From Treponema sp. (GTDB lineage Bacteria > Spirochaetota > Spirochaetia > Treponematales > Breznakiellaceae), in the NCBI GenBank assembly GCA_031284105.1, contig JAITAN010000084.1:1-20773 (forward strand): DNA of 20,773 bases, written 5' to 3'. Positions 14,353-20,773 of the stretch are shown here, piece after piece. Below the pieces are notes generated by a model. That model did not search any database. It worked only from the letters and a program-made list of their open reading frames with translations, and was not told the DNA's origin. Both the position numbers and the translations under genes were made by a program. The stretch's first letter is position 1. Each line of letters begins with the position of its first letter.

Positions 14353-14368
14353 GTTTACATTTGTAAAC
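14353..14368. promoter_or_regulatory. Operator GTTTACA-TT-TGTAAAC for the LacI-type repressor
   Basis: Perfect 7-bp arms around a two-base centre, placed about +7 to +22 of the GH32 operon promoter, a classic position for repression by a LacI-family dimer. A second imperfect dyad, TGACA-n6-TGTCA (14312-14327), covers the -35 and could be an auxiliary site. Confidence 0.75.
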
Positions 14369-14382
14369 AAGGACGGTATGGT

Positions 14383-15885
14383 ATGAGTAATGGCATCTCC
14401 CCGGTATGTACCCATCATCTCCGGCGGCTTGAAATAGCCCAACGGGCGCGGGAAGCGGCGGACAGGCGCGTCGAAACGGGACGGTTCCGGCAGCGGTATC
14501 ACTTTATGGCCCCTTCCGGGTGGATTAACGACCCAAACGGGCTTATTTATTGGCGGGATCGGTATCATCTTTTTTACCAGCATAACCCCTTCAAGCCGGA
14601 ATGGGGCGCCATGCATTGGGGTCATGCGTGCAGCCGCGATATGGTTCACTGGAAGCACGAACCCATAGCGTTGGCGCCCAGCGAATCCTACGACCTGGAT
14701 GAAAGGGGCGGCTGTTTTTCCGGCAGCGCGGTGGATAACCGCGGGGTACTTACCCTCATCTATACCGGCAGGGTTTACCGCAACGGGGAATACCTAGAAA
14801 CCGTGTGTCTTGCTGAAAGCGCGGACGGCGTTCATTTTGAAAAGCATCGGGCGAATCCGGTTATTTCCCGTCCGCCTGAAACGGGAAGTCGGGATTTTCG
14901 GGATCCTAAGGTGTGGCGTCATGGGGATTATTGGTACCTGATTGTCGGGACTTGTAAGGACGGGCGGGGAAAGGCGGCATTGTACCGCTCGCGGGACTTG
15001 CTGGACTGGGAATACCTAAACGTACCGGCCGAAAATTCCGGACGCGGCAGCGGCGATGCCGGGGATATGTGGGAGTGTCCCGATCTTTTTCCCCTGGGAA
15101 CGAAACACATCCTTGTTTTTTCACCCATAGGGGTTGAACGCCAAAAAGCCGTCTACCTTTCGGGCGTACTGGATTACGATAAAGGCATCTTTACCCATAC
15201 GGACTGGGATGAGGTTGACCGGGGGTTTAATTATTACGCGCCCCAAAGTTTTACCGACAGCAGGGACCGAAGGGTGATCATCGGCTGGGCCGGCGGCTGT
15301 TACGGCCCTACCCAACAAGAAGGGTGGTGCGGTTACCTTGCCCTGCCAAGAAGGATCGAGCCGGCCCGCGATGGGAAACTGCGCTTTATCCCCATTGAAG
15401 AACTACAATCGCTGCGGGAATCGCCCAAACGCTACAATTCTTTTCTGCTGCCTGAAGGCAAACGCTTCTTCTTGGATGCCGGCGGCGGCGTTAGCTGCGA
15501 ATTATTACTGCGTATCCGCCTTGCCGAAACCACCGCCCAAAAAATGACGCTCGATCTCCGCGCGGGCGGGGACGAGTACACCCGCGTCGAGCTTGATTTC
15601 TCAGCCGCGGAACTTTCCCTTGACCGCGGACATTCGGACGCCTTCTACTCATTCGGCATCCGCCGCGGTCAGGTTGAGATTGACGGGATCCCGGAGCTAT
15701 TGCTCCATATTTTTCTTGACGCCTGTTCGGTTGAACTATTTTTTAACGATTACAAAACCGTAATGACCGGGAACATTTTTCCCCAGCCGGAACACGCGTC
15801 GATTTTTATCAAGGCCGAAGGCGGAGGCGTCGCGGTTGCGGGCATTGAGACCTACGGTCTTTCAGGCATAGGAGGTACGATATGA
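14383..15885 (+). CDS. scrB: GH32 sucrose/fructan hydrolase (cytoplasmic sucrase-6-phosphate hydrolase/levanase type)
   Basis: The 500-residue protein hydrolyses beta-fructofuranosides such as sucrose, sucrose 6-phosphate or short fructans. The three catalytic motifs of GH32 are intact: WINDPNG (47-53, nucleophile Asp50), FRDP (172-175, transition-state stabiliser Asp174) and ECPD (231-234, acid/base Glu231). The C-terminal beta-sandwich spans about 345-500, with ELLLHIFLDACSVELFFND as the typical segment. There is no signal peptide, so it acts inside the cell. AAGGA lies nine bases before ATG 14383. The neighbours (binding protein and permeases, no PTS gene) suggest unphosphorylated sucrose or fructo-oligosaccharides as substrate. 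Its last bases overlap the permease start (ATGA). Confidence 0.93.
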   Translation: MSNGISPVCTHHLRRLEIAQRAREAADRRVETGRFRQRYHFMAPSGWINDPNGLIYWRDRYHLFYQHNPFKPEWGAMHWGHACSRDMVHWKHEPIALAPSESYDLDERGGCFSGSAVDNRGVLTLIYTGRVYRNGEYLETVCLAESADGVHFEKHRANPVISRPPETGSRDFRDPKVWRHGDYWYLIVGTCKDGRGKAALYRSRDLLDWEYLNVPAENSGRGSGDAGDMWECPDLFPLGTKHILVFSPIGVERQKAVYLSGVLDYDKGIFTHTDWDEVDRGFNYYAPQSFTDSRDRRVIIGWAGGCYGPTQQEGWCGYLALPRRIEPARDGKLRFIPIEELQSLRESPKRYNSFLLPEGKRFFLDAGGGVSCELLLRIRLAETTAQKMTLDLRAGGDEYTRVELDFSAAELSLDRGHSDAFYSFGIRRGQVEIDGIPELLLHIFLDACSVELFFNDYKTVMTGNIFPQPEHASIFIKAEGGGVAVAGIETYGLSGIGGTI

Positions 15886-16805
15886 TAAAGAAGAACGGTT
15901 TGCTTTTGGCGTATCAAAAGAATTGGCGGCTCTACACGCTGATGCTGCCGGCCCTCGTGTGGGTTGGGGTTTTTGTCTATGCGCCCATGTACGGGCTCAT
16001 CATCGCGTTTAAGGATTTCAGGGCCAGGATCGGTATAACGGGAAGCCCCTGGGCGGACCCGCCGTTTAAGCATTTCACGGCGTTTTTCAGTACCAATATA
16101 GCGTGGACCACCATCGGCAACACCCTGGCGCTTAGTATGTTGACGCTGCTGATTTCCTTCCCCGTTCCCATAATTTTCGCCCTGCTTCTGAACCAAATTA
16201 AGGGCAAAAAAACAAAAAAGTTAATACAAACGATAAGCTACGCGCCCTATTTTATTTCCACGGTAGTAGTGGTAAGCATTCTTAACGTTATCCTGTCTCC
16301 GGGCAGCGGCTTTGTGAATACCATTGTTACCCGATTTTCCGGCGGCGATCCGGTACTCTTTATGACGCGGCCCGAATATTTCAGGCCCGTGTACATTATT
16401 TCCAATATTTGGCAATCCATGGGCTTTAACGCGATCATTTATATCGCCGCCCTTACGGGGATCAGCCCGGAAATCTATGAGGCGGCCATTGTGGACGGGG
16501 CGAATAAATTTCAGCGTATTATTCATATCGACGTTCCGTCGATCATGCCTACGGCAATCATTATGTTTACCCTTGCGGTAGGATCCATCATGACTATCGG
16601 CTACGAAAAGGTGTACCTCATGCAGAACGGTATGAATACCGTGGTGAGCGAGATTATTTCGACCTATGTATATAAAACGGGTCTTCAGAGCGCTCAATAC
16701 AGTTTCGCTACGGCCGTGGGGCTTTTTAACTCCGCGGTCAATTTTGTTATTCTGGTTATTTGTAACGGCATCGCCAAAAGAACGGCGGGCGTCAGTATTT
16801 TTTAG
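15882..16805 (+). CDS. ABC sucrose/oligosaccharide transporter permease (LplB type)
   Basis: This 307-residue inner-membrane protein is the MalF-like half of a CUT1 importer. Membrane segments start at about 18-42; FVYAPMYGLIIAFKDF (31-46) is the LplB signature region. The coupling loop EAAIVDGANKFQRIIHIDVP (200-219) contains the EAA motif for the ATPase. It starts inside the GH32 stop (ATGA overlap) with GGAGG six bases upstream, showing translational coupling. It is a paralogue of the permease at 10523-11452, but with no poly-C leader. Confidence 0.94.
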   Translation: MIKKNGLLLAYQKNWRLYTLMLPALVWVGVFVYAPMYGLIIAFKDFRARIGITGSPWADPPFKHFTAFFSTNIAWTTIGNTLALSMLTLLISFPVPIIFALLLNQIKGKKTKKLIQTISYAPYFISTVVVVSILNVILSPGSGFVNTIVTRFSGGDPVLFMTRPEYFRPVYIISNIWQSMGFNAIIYIAALTGISPEIYEAAIVDGANKFQRIIHIDVPSIMPTAIIMFTLAVGSIMTIGYEKVYLMQNGMNTVVSEIISTYVYKTGLQSAQYSFATAVGLFNSAVNFVILVICNGIAKRTAGVSIF

Positions 16806-16814
16806 GAGGTTATG

Positions 16815-17732
16815 ATGAATAAACCGTATAAATCCCCCGGTATCGGTGAAAATTTTCTATCTCATTTCGCGGATCGTATATTTGACGCAACAAACGCCGT
16901 TTTAATGATATTCGTTTGCATAAGCGTCATATATCCCCTTTATTTCGTCGTTGTAGCTTCGTTCACCGATCCCAACGTGGTCAACCAGGGAAGAGTACTG
17001 CTATGGCCGGTAAACCTCTTCATGGGCGGTTATGAACGCATCCTCGCGTACCCGCCCCTTTGGAAAGGGTACTTCAATACGATAGTGTATACCGTATTAG
17101 GAACGGGGGTATCGTTAGGTATTACCGTACCGTGCGCGTACAGCCTTTCCCGTCGGGACATGGCGTTCCGCCGTCCGTTGATGTTTCTCTTTACCTTTAC
17201 CATGTTTTTTTCAGGCGGCATCATCCCGCTCTATATCATCATACAGAAAATACATATCTACAACACCATTTGGGCCATGGCGCTTCCCGGCGCGGTATCG
17301 GTATACAACCTGATTGTTTGCCGTTCCTTTTTTGAATCCACTATTCCCCAGGAACTGCTTGAGGCGGCCCGCATTGACGGCTGTACCGATTTCGGTTTCT
17401 TTTTCAAGATCGCGCTTCCCCTATCGTCAACGATACTAGCGGTAATGGTTCTCTTTTACGCTACCGCCATGTGGAACCAGTTTATGAATGCCCTCATGTT
17501 TTTGGCGGATCAGGATAAAATGCCCCTTCAAGTAATTATGCGTAACCTTATTCTTATAAATCAGGCGAATACCATGACCGCCGACGCTTCGGAGGTGATT
17601 ATGCGGCAGAAACTGGCGGAACAGCTTAAATACGCGGTAATCGTGGTCTCCGCGCTGCCGATGCTTTTAGCCTACCCGTTCTTGCAAAAATACTTTACCA
17701 AGGGCGTTATGATCGGCGCGGTAAAAGGTTAA
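16815..17732 (+). CDS. ABC sucrose/oligosaccharide transporter permease (LplC type)
   Basis: This 305-residue inner-membrane protein is the MalG-like partner. It has six predicted membrane segments, the coupling loop EAARIDGCTDFGFFFKIALP (183-202) and the C-terminal YPFLQKYFTKGVMIGAVKG ending. I chose ATG 16815 because GGAGG (16805-16809) is five bases away; the ATG at 16812 is only two bases from it. It starts nine bases after the previous stop. Its last codons have a decayed copy about 246 bases downstream. Confidence 0.93.
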   Translation: MNKPYKSPGIGENFLSHFADRIFDATNAVLMIFVCISVIYPLYFVVVASFTDPNVVNQGRVLLWPVNLFMGGYERILAYPPLWKGYFNTIVYTVLGTGVSLGITVPCAYSLSRRDMAFRRPLMFLFTFTMFFSGGIIPLYIIIQKIHIYNTIWAMALPGAVSVYNLIVCRSFFESTIPQELLEAARIDGCTDFGFFFKIALPLSSTILAVMVLFYATAMWNQFMNALMFLADQDKMPLQVIMRNLILINQANTMTADASEVIMRQKLAEQLKYAVIVVSALPMLLAYPFLQKYFTKGVMIGAVKG

Positions 17733-17883
17733 CCATGTCATACAACGGTTGTATCGAAGGAGATTGTTTCAAAACACCGGTCCGAATACCCCCCGTTACG
17801 CGAAAGGCGCGCGTTGGGGCGGAACAAGGACACCGGTTCTCTGAGGGAGCACGCCGGAGATCGGAACAGGATCAATCCGGTTA

Positions 17884-17990
17884 GAAGCGGAATCGCCGGA
17901 GTTGCAAACTCGAAGCGCGTCCCGTTCCCGCGGAGATGCTTTACCAAGGATGTTATGATTGGCGCGATAAAAAGCCGATCATGTCATACA
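17884..17990 (+). pseudogene. Decayed duplicate of the LplC-type permease 3' end
   Basis: Positions 17939-17990 match the true permease end at 17693-17744 at 43 of 52 bases, and every difference is a transition. The peptide FTKDVMIGAIK parallels FTKGVMIGAVK and the shared 3' flank ATGTCATACA follows. Weaker similarity, needing at least one deletion, continues left to about 17884 (PFPRRCFTK against PFLQKYFTK). The original TAA is changed to CGA. The 17733-17883 part shows no other feature. It is a relic of a former permease copy or a segmental duplication within the operon. Confidence 0.75.
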
Positions 17991-18011
17991 TATTTTTATT
18001 GGAGGATAACA

Positions 18012-19727
18012 ATGAATACGAGAAAGATGGCGCTGCCGATAGCGTTTGCGGCTATCGGCATAGCGGCGGCGGCGTTTTCAGGCTGTAACGGCAAGAAAGA
18101 AAACGCGGGTATAACGGATCGGGAGGATAATATCAACCTCGGCGGAACCATGCCCATTATCAAAGATGCGTCAAAGTTTCCTAAACTGAAAATGGCGGTA
18201 GTGGTTCCGGCTGACCGCATCCTGCCCACGGGCCGGCTCAAAATGGTTCAAAAACTGAAGGATAGTACCGGCGTTGAATTTGACTGGCAGGAAATTCCTA
18301 CGGACGGAGCCGGGGAAAAACTTAACCTCATGCTTGCCTCCGGTCAAGCCCTGCCCGATGCTTTTTGGAATAATATTTCCGGCGTTATGATCGCCCAATA
18401 CATGGATCAGGGCGTATTTTTACCCACCGAGGAACTTATCGACAAGTATATGCCCCGGCTTAAAGCGATTTATGAGAGGCACCCGGAATACAAAGCCGCG
18501 GCCACCGCGCCTGACGGCCACATGTATGGTTTTCCTTATATCGAGGAAATGAAAGGGCTGGTACTTACCCCCGGTCCCTTTATTATCAACACCGAGTGGC
18601 TCGCTAAAACCGGCAAACCGATGCCCAAAACCATTGATGAATTTACCGCTGTTTTGCGGGCTTTTCGGGACGCCGGGGACCTTAACGGCAACGGCAAGGA
18701 CGATGAAATACCCTATGCCCTGGACTTTACCTGCCATGATACGTTTGGTTCCTATAATACGTTCCACCAGTTTACCGGAGCGTTTGGTCAGGCCGACTCG
18801 TACTGCGGCGGCTACAACATTGCCGACCACATGAGGGTTATCAATGATGCAATAGTCTTTACCGCGATGGATCCGGCATACCGGGAAACCGCACAATATT
18901 TCAATATGCTGAAAAGAGAAAATTTACTGGATATTGATTCTTTCTCGCCCGGACCTTCGGCGGGGCAGCCCTTGTTTGTGAACAAGATCAAGGGAAGCGA
19001 CGCGGTTATCGGCGTGATGGGGCTGTGGGCGCCCGCTAATGAAATTACCGATGTTACCGTGCGCGCCCAGTACAGAGCTATTCCCCGTATGACCGGCGCT
19101 AAGGGCAAGACGGGATACGCCCTCAATTTTTCCGAGATGCAGGATACCAGTATGGTAACTATTACAACAGACTGTAAATATCCCGAAGTAATCGCCGCCT
19201 TTGTTGACCAGTGCTTTGAGCCGGAAATCTCTATTACGTTGAATTGGGGGGCCGAGGGGTATATCTACGAAAAAGGCGATGACGGCAAGCTCCACTTCCG
19301 TCTTGATGAAAGCAACAACATCGCCCTCATCGAACCCTACAAAACATTCGGCGAGATGCGTAGTAATACGACGCCGGCCAGAGGATCGCTGGCGGTTCTC
19401 AATGAATATTACGATACCGTAACCGACTATACGTGGGACGCGATAGACCTTCTGGAAGGTCAAACCGCCAATGGTAAATACGAGGTCCTTGCGGAGTACA
19501 CCCCCGTTCCCAAAATGATCCTTTCTTCGGCGGAACAGACCCGTATTTCCCAAATACAGCCCGTCATTTCCGACATTGTTCAGCGGTACACAATACAGTG
19601 GGTTCTTGACGGAACTGCCGAGACTACCTGGGATGCCTATCTGGCGGAACTTAAAGCCGCGGGCGTGGAGGACTTGCTGCAAACCTTTCAGGGCGCCTAT
19701 AACCGTTTCGTCTTTGCCAAGAACTAA
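18012..19727 (+). CDS. ABC sucrose/oligosaccharide transporter, lipoprotein binding protein (LplA type)
   Basis: The 571-residue protein has a lipoprotein signal peptide with lipobox FSGC (Cys25), so it is anchored outside the inner membrane and delivers the sugar to the two permeases. The body follows the family 1 binding-protein plan (LKMAVVVPADRILPTG at 59-74, DWQEIPTDGAGEKLNLMLASGQ, DAFWNN). DLNGNGKDDEIPY (about 228-240) is a calcium-binding-type loop common in LplA-like proteins. The ATG at 18012 has GGAGG six bases upstream. The reading frame stays open further upstream only because it runs through the decayed permease fragment; that extension would hide the signal peptide and is rejected. 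Confidence 0.92.
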   Translation: MNTRKMALPIAFAAIGIAAAAFSGCNGKKENAGITDREDNINLGGTMPIIKDASKFPKLKMAVVVPADRILPTGRLKMVQKLKDSTGVEFDWQEIPTDGAGEKLNLMLASGQALPDAFWNNISGVMIAQYMDQGVFLPTEELIDKYMPRLKAIYERHPEYKAAATAPDGHMYGFPYIEEMKGLVLTPGPFIINTEWLAKTGKPMPKTIDEFTAVLRAFRDAGDLNGNGKDDEIPYALDFTCHDTFGSYNTFHQFTGAFGQADSYCGGYNIADHMRVINDAIVFTAMDPAYRETAQYFNMLKRENLLDIDSFSPGPSAGQPLFVNKIKGSDAVIGVMGLWAPANEITDVTVRAQYRAIPRMTGAKGKTGYALNFSEMQDTSMVTITTDCKYPEVIAAFVDQCFEPEISITLNWGAEGYIYEKGDDGKLHFRLDESNNIALIEPYKTFGEMRSNTTPARGSLAVLNEYYDTVTDYTWDAIDLLEGQTANGKYEVLAEYTPVPKMILSSAEQTRISQIQPVISDIVQRYTIQWVLDGTAETTWDAYLAELKAAGVEDLLQTFQGAYNRFVFAKN

Positions 19728-19731
19728 CCGG

Positions 19732-19765
19732 CTTAAAGCCGCGGGCTTTGTCTCGCGGCTTTAAG
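19732..19765 (+). terminator. Terminator of the sucrose operon
   Basis: A perfect 12-bp stem, CTTAAAGCCGCG with CGCGGCTTTAAG, around a 10-base loop begins four bases after the binding-protein stop and is followed by TTT. A further GC hairpin (CGCGCGG-GTGTA-CCGCGCG, 19774-19792) lies just beyond. Confidence 0.75.
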
Positions 19766-19844
19766 TTTGGGAACGCGCGGGTGTACCGCGCGGAGCCGGC
19801 AGGGGACGGGCCTAACCCGCGGGCGAGGATACGGGCGGATTACC

Positions 19845-19869
19845 ATACGCAGCGGCAGCGGATGCGTAT
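19845..19869. other. Inverted repeat in a gene-free GC-rich stretch
   Basis: ATACGCA and TGCGTAT form a 7-bp stem around an 11-base centre. Apart from this and the hairpins near 19774-19792, the stretch 19766-19982 shows no credible coding frame, promoter or RNA gene. Confidence 0.25.
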
Positions 19870-19982
19870 AGTTGCGGGGTTCCGAACCGCCCTATCCCGA
19901 CATAGTACGCCGCCGTATTCTGTACCTTTCCGGTTGGGGAGAAGCCGCTCGGCCGCCGGACGGGAGTATGCGGGGGTTGGTT

Positions 19983-20048
19983 CGCAGATTACCCTGATTT
20001 TCACCGATTAAAATTTTTTTGGTGCAAAAAATCCGTGTTAATTCGTGT
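19983..20048. repeat. Dispersed intergenic repeat of the AATCCGTGTTAATTCGTGT type
   Basis: The segment (CGCAGATTACCCTGATTTTC to AATCCGTGTTAATTCGTGT) resembles a class of short intergenic repeats of unknown function that I know from spirochaetes and other bacteria. Identification is from memory of the motif; only one copy is in this window. It can fold CACC onto GGTG around an A/T-rich core. Confidence 0.4.
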
Positions 20049-20173
20049 GCGGACACTGGTTCCGCGGGTACAATACCATTTACATCTAATACTATTTTCA
20101 TTTTTTACGCTCTTTTCCAGACATTTTTATTTCAGCATTTATTTTTTCCAATGTTATCGTATCCAAAGGCGCG

Positions 20174-20341
20174 CACGGCTATCGTGAAGGGCCGCACTTC
20201 TACGGCAGCGGCGCGCACGTCTATCGCAGCGGTGCGCACTTCTATCGTAGCGGTGCGCACTTCTATCGCAGCGGGACGCACTTCTATCGTAGCGGGACGC
20301 ACTTCTATCGCAGCGGGACGCACGTCTACGGCAAAAGTACG
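20174..20341 (+). repeat. Tandem 21-bp repeat array, locus 2 (same unit and orientation as locus 1)
   Basis: Eight units begin at 20174, 20195, 20216, 20237, 20258, 20279, 20300 and 20321. In the plus frame they read HGYREGP, HFYGSGA, HVYRSGA, HFYRSGA, then three HFYRSGT, then HVYGKST. The order of the first units parallels locus 1 (an REGP unit followed by HFYG-x-GA). The frame is open from the TAA near 20088 to a TGA near 20402, but has no in-frame ATG or ribosome site. Differences between units are mostly at third positions of this frame. Confidence 0.85.
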
Positions 20342-20463
20342 GCCCGATGTAATAGACGCGCCCGCGCCATGTTGTGCGGACACCGCATTTCCGGCCGGAA
20401 ATGAAGGGGCCGGACGCGCGCATAAGAGCGGTTGCTTTCAAGTATGCTTATGAGGATACGTGT

Positions 20464-20493
20464 GAAAAATAAAAGGGAGCCCGAAGGCTCCCT
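20464..20493 (-). terminator. Intrinsic terminator of nifJ
   Basis: Read on the minus strand, AGGGAGCC-TTCG-GGCTCCCT followed by TTTATTTTT: an 8-bp stem with a stable UUCG tetraloop and a U-rich tail, 65 bases past the nifJ stop. Confidence 0.85.
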
Positions 20494-20527
20494 AAAAAAT
20501 GTTCCGCTTTTCTTGTTTCAATCCTCG

Positions 20528-20556
20528 CGCCGCCTGAAACGCGGCGGGGGTTTTTT
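20528..20556 (+). terminator. Plus-strand terminator facing nifJ
   Basis: CGCCGC-n7-GCGGCG followed by GGGG and TTTTTT. It would stop plus-strand transcription entering the nifJ 3' end. No plus-strand gene lies within 800 bases upstream, so it may catch read-through from the sucrose operon or a transcript over the repeat array. Confidence 0.6.
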
Positions 20557-20557
20557 A

Positions 20558-20773
20558 TTAGAACGGACGTTCCGCCAAATACTTGTACTCTTTCAATACA
20601 CGCTCGGCGTTTGCCTTGGCCTTCGCAAGCAGGGCGTCCGCGCGGTCCGGAGATGCCGCTTTCAGACTCTTGAAGCGCACTTCTTTATACATAAAATCTT
20701 CAATAGCAGAGGTCGGGTCCTTGGAGTCAAGCTGGAAGGGGTTCTTTCCCTGATCTTTAAGCCTCGGATCGTA
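20558..20773 (-). CDS. nifJ: Pyruvate:ferredoxin (flavodoxin) oxidoreductase, C-terminal 71 residues (partial)
   Basis: The frame enters at the window edge and ends with TAA at 20558-20560. The visible peptide YDPRLKDQGKNPFQLDSKDP, then TSAIEDFMYKEVRFKSLK and the Ala/Lys-rich tail ending EYKYLAERPF, matches the C-terminus of single-chain NifJ enzymes (the NPF-x-LDSK-x-P motif). The enzyme oxidises pyruvate to acetyl-CoA and CO2 with reduction of ferredoxin or flavodoxin, a central step of anaerobic sugar fermentation. The cofactor and iron-sulfur domains lie outside the window. Confidence 0.88.
   Translation of the reverse strand, partial: YDPRLKDQGKNPFQLDSKDPTSAIEDFMYKEVRFKSLKAASPDRADALLAKAKANAERVLKEYKYLAERPF

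Noticed and set aside
17814..18011. Upstream extension of the second binding protein to 17814
   Set aside because: It would bury the lipoprotein signal peptide and consists of the decayed permease fragment; ATG 18012 has GGAGG six bases upstream.
20132..20383. Minus-strand frame through array 2 (83 codons)
   Set aside because: Same reasoning as for array 1: an open frame forced by a stop-free 21-bp repeat.

Overview
The window most likely comes from a spirochaete of the genus Treponema, possibly a gut (termite-type) species. The best marker is the P83/100-family antigen gene, which is typical of spirochaetes. CheW, Maf, a family 4 uracil-DNA glycosylase, a TtcA-type PP-loop protein, a pyruvate:ferredoxin oxidoreductase and LplA/LplB/LplC-type sugar transporters fit an anaerobic, motile, sugar-fermenting bacterium. 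The organism call is inference from gene content. No rRNA, tRNA, CRISPR array, transposase or phage gene was seen.

Layout. 1-7000: housekeeping and surface genes. A NeuB/SpsE-type nonulosonate synthase (+) converges on and overlaps a P83/100 antigen - uracil-DNA glycosylase pair (-). Next is a cheW - DegT-like - maf operon (-), then a small ORF overlapping ttcA (+). 7049-11523: a minus-strand ABC sugar-uptake operon (two permeases, lipoprotein binding protein, conserved hypothetical). It begins with a 14-base poly-C tract inside a short upstream ORF. 11680-12042: a 21-bp tandem repeat array. 12175-19727: a sucrose/fructan cassette. Fructokinase and a LacI-type regulator lie on the minus strand. 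Divergent from them on the plus strand are a GH32 sucrase/fructanase, two permeases and a binding protein, behind a strong promoter with a palindromic operator at its transcription start. 20174-20341: a second array of the same 21-bp repeat in the same orientation. 20558-20773: the 3' end of nifJ (-).

How it works together. The GH32 enzyme has no signal peptide, so sucrose or short fructans are probably imported intact by the binding protein and permeases, hydrolysed in the cytoplasm, and the fructose phosphorylated by fructokinase. The LacI protein probably represses the cassette. Neither ABC operon has its own ATPase, so both probably borrow a shared MsmK/UgpC-type ATPase encoded elsewhere.

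Most unusual points: (1) the poly-C tract upstream of the first permease, placed like a phase-variation switch; (2) two arrays of a 21-bp repeat (two helical turns, seven codons) whose variation is largely synonymous in one frame and which bracket the sugar cassette as direct repeats; (3) a decayed duplicate of a permease 3' end just before the second binding-protein gene, differing from its source only by transitions over the best-aligned 52 bases; (4) a DegT-family aminotransferase homologue with Arg in place of the PLP-binding Lys.
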